The notes below the pieces were generated by a model. The model was not told the origin of the DNA. It saw only the letters and a list, made by a program, of their open reading frames with translations, and did not search any database. This document shows positions 6,546-10,594 of a DNA stretch of 10,594 nucleotides, piece by piece. The stretch's first letter is position 1. The number at the start of each line of letters is the position of its first letter. The stretch spans positions 1 through 10,594 of the forward strand of contig PFFZ01000043.1 in NCBI GenBank assembly GCA_002781805.1. Direction: 5' to 3'. This DNA is from Nitrosopumilales archaeon CG15_BIG_FIL_POST_REV_8_21_14_020_37_12. GTDB taxonomy: Archaea > Thermoproteota > Nitrososphaeria > Nitrososphaerales > Nitrosopumilaceae. The position numbers and the translations under genes are program-made.

Positions 6546-7014
6546 GAATTGCAGATACTTCGGATTCAGATTCAATTTTAGAATATTCATCTAAAAGATT
6601 ATGATTGAGTTCATAGAAAGTATGACCCCATTTGAATTTATCAAGAAGAGTAAGTGATTCCTGTTTAAAACCTAAAATAAAAAGTGCGGCAGATAATGCC
6701 TCAACAGTAGTTAGTTTGTTAAGTTTAGCATAATTTACAGGATTTCCAGCTAGTAATGGAGGTAGTTTTCGTTTAATTCCATTAAATTTTTGTGAAAATG
6801 CTTGATCTGCCAAATTCCAAGAACAATCAATGCCTACTATAGTGTTAATTAGAAATCGGTCTTTAGGGATCAAGATATGCTCTGAAAAGGGATCTAGCAC
6901 AAGACTGGCATCAGATATCTTTTTTACATTTTTTGCAAATCCGAATTTCACTATTTTTGCTGCAGTACATTTTTTTGGGTCATCTTGATAAAACATCAAT
7001 ACTTGAAGTTTCAA
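6523..7014 (-). CDS. tsr3: Tsr3: small-subunit rRNA aminocarboxypropyltransferase
   Basis: This 163-residue protein matches the Tsr3 (formerly DUF367/RLI-like) family. In yeast, Tsr3 transfers the 3-amino-3-carboxypropyl group of S-adenosylmethionine to a hypermodified pseudouridine in the small-subunit rRNA; archaeal members act on the equivalent 16S rRNA position. Visible family motifs are DDPKKCTAAKIVKFG (11-25), LVLDPFSEHILIPKDR (38-53), GIDCSW (61-66), LPPLLAGNPVNYAKLNKLTT (84-103, SAM-binding region), VEALSAALFILGF and the near-terminal DKFKWGHTFYELN. The length is typical. The start is TTG at 7014; the in-frame ATG at 6996 would remove part of the first beta strand (LQVLMFY), so TTG is preferred. 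It converges on, and overlaps, the solute-binding protein gene, and follows the large surface-protein gene 33 bp upstream on the same strand. Confidence 0.93.
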   Translation of the reverse strand: MKLQVLMFYQDDPKKCTAAKIVKFGFAKNVKKISDASLVLDPFSEHILIPKDRFLINTIVGIDCSWNLADQAFSQKFNGIKRKLPPLLAGNPVNYAKLNKLTTVEALSAALFILGFKQESLTLLDKFKWGHTFYELNHNLLDEYSKIESESEVSAILRDYGLS

Positions 7015-7047
7015 TACACAGTTGGTTACAAAATGTGTCTTTTGAAT

Positions 7048-10000
7048 CTACTCTAATGTTTTATAATTTACCTTATAATAAAATCTAGAAACCTGATCAC
7101 CATCTTTTACAACATCAACATTCCACAGAGAGTCAGGCAAAAAGCCATCAGATGATTCTGGCAAAATATCAAATTTTTCAAGACGGACATCTGAACCACT
7201 GTATCGTATTTTCATAGGAACACCATCCACATCTACAACATCATAAATTTGCCCAGGTTTTCTGGTAGATTCATTTACTAAACACTCCAGTTCAGGCCCA
7301 ATTACACATATACCAGATTCAGAAGTTACTCGAAGATTTACGGTTGTTTGATCAACCACATTTGTAAGTAAAGAACCAGAAATTACACGAGGTGCAACAT
7401 CATAATTATCAATATTTTGTCGTTGCGTCATGATAGATATTTGCGACTCAGTGATTCTGTTTTGTTTTTCAATTATTGTAGACAGTCTTTCAACTGCAGG
7501 TTTTTCTATTACATCAAATCTTATAGATTTTGTTTCAAATCCAGCATCAACAGTTATTTCATATGTACCAATGCTTGTAGGCAAATCTAATATTGGAAAT
7601 TCATGCGTGAATGAACCAGAAGGAGAAGGTCTGATAGTAGTCACTTTACCAACGTGTTTACCACAGAAAAATGCACCACATGTAATTTCATCAGAAGATT
7701 TCTTGATTACGCTTACATCAAATTTCTCAAGATATATCAATTTACTGGGTTTGCCAGAAAGCACAACAACATTGCCTGGATAGTATTGAGATTTGTCAGT
7801 ATTCAATAACAAAGTCACTGGTTCGCTTGAGCCAAATACGAAATCATTTGTCACACTGAATGAGGATACAGCCTTTTTGTTTAGATATAATGCATTGACA
7901 ATATACTCGCCTTCTGAGAATATAGTGACAGGTAATTCAAATATACTCTGGAATTCACCGCCTTGGTTTGGATAGATTTGTGATTCATGAATTTGTTTAA
8001 ACGGGAACTTGCCATCAAGGATTTTAATTGTAACACGTTCAGGTATAACAAGTCCTTCACTACCTTGTTGCCTATTAATTACATTTCCAAGTACTTTTAA
8101 TTTTTCACCTGCATGATAAAGAGGTTTTTCAGTAGTAACATAGACAGGAGTAAGGGATAAAGAATCATTTTCAGGGTTAGCAGAAACTTTGAAGAAAACA
8201 TCAGTTCCATAAGATGGAGTGAAGATACGGATTTTGTAAATACCATAATTTGTTTTTGAAACTGAACGATCATCAGACTTGACAGTCAATTGTTTTTCGG
8301 TAATAGGAGTAGTCCAAGTCCAAGTAAATCTTTGTTTATCCACAGTAGCACCAGAATTCAACACACTCCCATCAGGTTTGGTCAAAGAGATAGAAACAGA
8401 ACGATCACCAGTAGGAGGAAGAATCCCATTCACAGTGACAACTTCACCCAGTCCAAAGATTTGCTTGTTTAACGTGATTGAAGAACGATCATTGAGTTTC
8501 AGAGGATCAACTATTGTTATCGGGATTGTTTTTTGTAAATCAAGATATTTTGCTTTTAACAAGAACGTGCCCTCATGAAAAACATTTTTTGCAAGAGTGG
8601 TTTTGAATGAGAAACTGCCAGACTTGTCAGGGATTGATGTAAATTGATAAGACACAGATGCGCCTCCCTGCTTGAAAACATCAGACAAGCCAATAATTTT
8701 CAGCGGAGTTCCATCTTCATTTAAAATTGAAAGATTAACAACATCAGTTTGAAAACTTGACCGAGATGAGGGATTTTTGATAAATCCAGAGACAGTTAAC
8801 GTTTCACCAAGATCATAAACAGGTTTACCCGTAGTCAGAGAAAGGAGATCGTCAGTAACAATAAACTCATCAGGATTTGAAACAACAGGAATTGTAATTG
8901 AGGCAGACCCCAAGTCCTTTGAAACTGTGATTCGATAATCACCTAAACGTAGATTATTTTGAGGAATCTGAAAAGAATATGAAAAAGTACCATCACCCTG
9001 AATTCTCACAAGGTCAAGGATTTTAAAACCAGAGTCACCATCTGAGCTAAGCACCATATTTTTTGTTTGTAAGATTTGTAAATCTAATGAATTAACCCAT
9101 ACATTGTTTAATCTTCCAGTGATTTGGACTGTACTACCTAACCCATATACTGGTTTGTCTGTCCACAGGGAAATGGGTTTATCTTCTTTCAAATCTTCAA
9201 TAACCGTAAATGTGGTTATGGCAGATTTATCAAAATATTCACCAATTATTTCATAAGTGCCATAAACAGGATTTACAGTGCTAAGAAAAATAGTAGTAAT
9301 GAATTTACCATTTGTAGGGTACAGACTACCATTAGAGATTATTTTCCCATTAGGATCCTTTACAGTAAATTGTAAGCCCTTAAAAGGAATTATTTCAGAA
9401 GTCATTCCAGTAAGAGTAAGTGTTTGACCTGGAATGTATTCCAACTTGTCAGTTGCAATACTAATAGTTCCAGGTTCTAAAACATCTTCAATAATAATTT
9501 TGTCACCAACAGAAAAACTGGTGGAAGAAGTTGCCACACCATAAGTTACAGATAGATTATAGGTACCTTCGTTTATTCCAAGTACTTTTTGAAGATTCAA
9601 AGTGGTTTTGAAATTTAGGTTCATATCAGGATACAACTCTATCATTTTTTTATAATCAGGTCCCGTAATTGAAAGGACTATTTTCTCAGGTTGAAAATAG
9701 GGTTTGGTAATTACAAGTTCTTTTGAAACACTTCCAGAGATAATCGCAGTTTGGCCAAACAAATAACTGGGTTTGTCAGTAGATATAGTTACAGATACGC
9801 CTCCATTTTCTTCAGAAATTACTTGTTTTCCATTTGATGATCCAGCATTAGACACAACATATTTCCAATCAGTTATAGAATCAGTATCATACCCATCATA
9901 GAGTCTTTGCCATGAAGAGAAATCATTTTTCAAATCAGATAGTAAAGGAGTTTTATCAACCACCACCCCAGTGGCATCACGAAGTTCAACAGATTCATTT

Positions 10001-10308
10001 GAATCAGCAAACCAGAGAGTCTGATAAGAATATGTCAAAAATTTCCCAGAGTCAATAAAGGTTCCAGTAGGAATAGTCATGGTTTTTTTCAGAGCAGTTG
10101 TAGAAGCAATTTTCCATCCACCCAAATCGATCTTAGAGTCAGTAGGATTGTAAAGTTCAATCCATTCAACAATACTTGTAGAATCATCACCAGGAGGATT
10201 AAGATCAACTTCATTTATCACTACATGATTTGAATATTGAGCACTTGCAGGAATTACAAATGCCCACAAAAGAAGAATAGAGAATAAAATAGAGAGTGTT
10301 CTGATCAT
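7048..10308 (-). CDS. Secreted surface protein: lamin-tail domain plus seven Ig/MG2-like repeats
   Basis: This 1086-residue protein (residues below are numbered from the alternative TTG start at 10314, two codons upstream) has a signal peptide ending near IPASAQ (about residue 26). Residues 30-165 form a lamin-tail domain (LTD): HVVINEVDLNPPGDD, IVEWIELYNPTDSKIDLGGW, IPTGTFIDSGKFLTY. Seven beta-sandwich repeats follow (about 176-936), each headed by K-x2-Y/F-x2-G-x6-G, as in TDKPSYLFGQTAIISG. Residues 938-967 form a helical Glu/Gln-rich linker, and a beta-rich C-terminal domain (970-1088) has two cysteines (C1003, C1011). Another pair, C879/C884, lies in the last repeat. No C-terminal membrane helix or sorting signal is seen, so it may associate with the S-layer or be released. 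ATG at 10308 is preferred as giving a compact signal peptide. A structural or adhesive role is inferred; no catalytic motif is apparent. Confidence 0.85.
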   Translation of the reverse strand: MIRTLSILFSILLLWAFVIPASAQYSNHVVINEVDLNPPGDDSTSIVEWIELYNPTDSKIDLGGWKIASTTALKKTMTIPTGTFIDSGKFLTYSYQTLWFADSNESVELRDATGVVVDKTPLLSDLKNDFSSWQRLYDGYDTDSITDWKYVVSNAGSSNGKQVISEENGGVSVTISTDKPSYLFGQTAIISGSVSKELVITKPYFQPEKIVLSITGPDYKKMIELYPDMNLNFKTTLNLQKVLGINEGTYNLSVTYGVATSSTSFSVGDKIIIEDVLEPGTISIATDKLEYIPGQTLTLTGMTSEIIPFKGLQFTVKDPNGKIISNGSLYPTNGKFITTIFLSTVNPVYGTYEIIGEYFDKSAITTFTVIEDLKEDKPISLWTDKPVYGLGSTVQITGRLNNVWVNSLDLQILQTKNMVLSSDGDSGFKILDLVRIQGDGTFSYSFQIPQNNLRLGDYRITVSKDLGSASITIPVVSNPDEFIVTDDLLSLTTGKPVYDLGETLTVSGFIKNPSSRSSFQTDVVNLSILNEDGTPLKIIGLSDVFKQGGASVSYQFTSIPDKSGSFSFKTTLAKNVFHEGTFLLKAKYLDLQKTIPITIVDPLKLNDRSSITLNKQIFGLGEVVTVNGILPPTGDRSVSISLTKPDGSVLNSGATVDKQRFTWTWTTPITEKQLTVKSDDRSVSKTNYGIYKIRIFTPSYGTDVFFKVSANPENDSLSLTPVYVTTEKPLYHAGEKLKVLGNVINRQQGSEGLVIPERVTIKILDGKFPFKQIHESQIYPNQGGEFQSIFELPVTIFSEGEYIVNALYLNKKAVSSFSVTNDFVFGSSEPVTLLLNTDKSQYYPGNVVVLSGKPSKLIYLEKFDVSVIKKSSDEITCGAFFCGKHVGKVTTIRPSPSGSFTHEFPILDLPTSIGTYEITVDAGFETKSIRFDVIEKPAVERLSTIIEKQNRITESQISIMTQRQNIDNYDVAPRVISGSLLTNVVDQTTVNLRVTSESGICVIGPELECLVNESTRKPGQIYDVVDVDGVPMKIRYSGSDVRLEKFDILPESSDGFLPDSLWNVDVVKDGDQVSRFYYKVNYKTLE
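7507..9789 (-). repeat. Seven tandem Ig/MG2-like protein repeats within the surface protein gene
   Basis: The repeats begin (first header K codon, residue numbers from the TTG start) at K181, K290, K387, K497, K617, K730 and K841, with intervals of 97-120 residues. In all seven the header has Tyr or Phe at +3, Gly at +6 and Gly at +13. Later strands commonly end with G-x-Y-x-[IVL]-x-V. The header resembles the MG2 domain of alpha-2-macroglobulins and other bacterial/archaeal Ig-like domains. Sequence identity outside the header is low, so the duplications are old and there is no obvious DNA-level repeat. Confidence 0.8.
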
Positions 10309-10314
10309 TGCCAA

Positions 10315-10594
10315 CTTCTACTTTGAATCAATAATGGCCTCATTTTAGAATGAAATTGAGGAAAAGTTGAGCTAATTGTTAAAGTTGACATAAAAGAAAT
10401 GATTTTTCTATGATTTTTCATATGTAGATTATAACTTTTCGGTATTTAGGAGATCCGTATGAATCATCCCTCTGAAATCCAACAATCATTTCTTTGGATG
10501 CGAAGAAATTCAGCATATTTAAAAGAAGGCGTTAGTGTTGGGAGCACATTCAACAATCAGAACACAATACATTAACAGCTCGTCTACTAGACTA
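10315..10594. other. Mostly non-coding right end with a 38-codon ORF preceded by a Shine-Dalgarno
   Basis: No recognisable protein or RNA gene is visible in these 280 bp. The part up to about 10440 is AT-rich and must include the promoter of the leftward surface protein. On the plus strand a TATA-like ATTATAACT (10429-10437) and AGGAGAT (10448-10454) precede an ATG at 10459 that opens a 38-codon ORF ending at TAA 10573-10575 (protein starts MNHPSEIQQSFLWMRRNS). I do not recognise this peptide. After it, two other plus frames remain open to the edge (one reading EHNTLTARLLD), so a gene starting near the edge, or a frameshifted gene start, is possible. A second AT-rich box, CATATTTAAAAG (10513-10524), could be another promoter. 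Confidence 0.35.
10399..10420. repeat. 11-bp direct tandem repeat in the divergent upstream region
   Basis: Two consecutive 11-mers, ATGATTTTTCT and ATGATTTTTCA, differ only at the last base. The 11-bp period places both copies on the same face of the DNA helix, which suits binding of a regulator. They lie about 90 bp upstream of the surface-protein start and just upstream of a TATA-like ATTATAACT (10429-10437) for the opposite strand. Function is inferred from position only. Confidence 0.35.

Noticed and set aside
7430..8578. Plus-strand open frames inside the surface-protein gene
   Set aside because: They lie wholly within the strongly supported minus-strand gene and their translations show no domain character; they are antisense shadows.
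10551..10594. Possible start of a tRNA or rRNA at the right edge
   Set aside because: No acceptor/D-arm pairing or archaeal 16S 5' end sequence could be recognised in the few bases available.

Overview
The window reads as chromosomal DNA of an AT-rich archaeon of the Nitrososphaerota (Thaumarchaeota), probably Nitrosopumilus-like. Evidence: archaeal translation factor aIF1 (SUI1), a Sec61-beta type translocase subunit, a DUF2070 membrane protein, archaeal Tsr3, and an archaeal/eukaryotic zinc-ribbon protein of the ZNRD2 (SSSCA1) family. Shine-Dalgarno sequences are mostly absent, TTG/GTG starts occur, and TATA-like boxes lie about 25 nt upstream of several starts, as expected for leaderless archaeal transcripts. 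The lineage call is from recognised protein character, not from a search.

Left part (1-3340). A divergent intergenic region (965-1060), with a perfect 15-bp palindrome, separates two transcription units. Leftward: aIF1, then a CPBP-family intramembrane protease whose proposed TTG start overlaps the end of aIF1 and which runs off the left edge. Rightward: a small zinc-ribbon/coiled-coil protein, a 55-residue Sec61-beta (SecG) and a DUF2070 polytopic membrane protein. These are closely spaced and probably co-expressed, linking protein export with an uncharacterised membrane enzyme-like protein.

Middle (3324-7014). A leftward PD-(D/E)XK nuclease-like protein with a probable N-terminal winged-helix region overlaps the DUF2070 tail by 17 bp. 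Divergent from it is an 823-residue family-5 (peptide/nickel type) solute-binding protein, tethered by a C-terminal membrane helix. Its lobes are in reversed order: the half that normally comes second is first, and the protein ends where it would normally be mid-fold. This apparent circular permutation is the most unusual thing in the window. No permease or ATPase gene is nearby. Its 3' end overlaps by 23 bp the leftward gene for Tsr3, a small-subunit rRNA aminocarboxypropyltransferase.

Right part (7048-10594). A very long leftward gene encodes a secreted surface protein: signal peptide, lamin-tail domain (LTD), seven Ig/MG2-like repeats with an invariant K-x2-Y/F-x2-G-x6-G spacing, a short helical linker and a C-terminal beta-rich domain. 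Upstream of it, 10315-10594 holds promoter-like AT-rich DNA with an 11-bp tandem repeat, and a 38-codon ORF preceded by AGGAGAT. No RNA gene, CRISPR array, IS element or prophage was seen.
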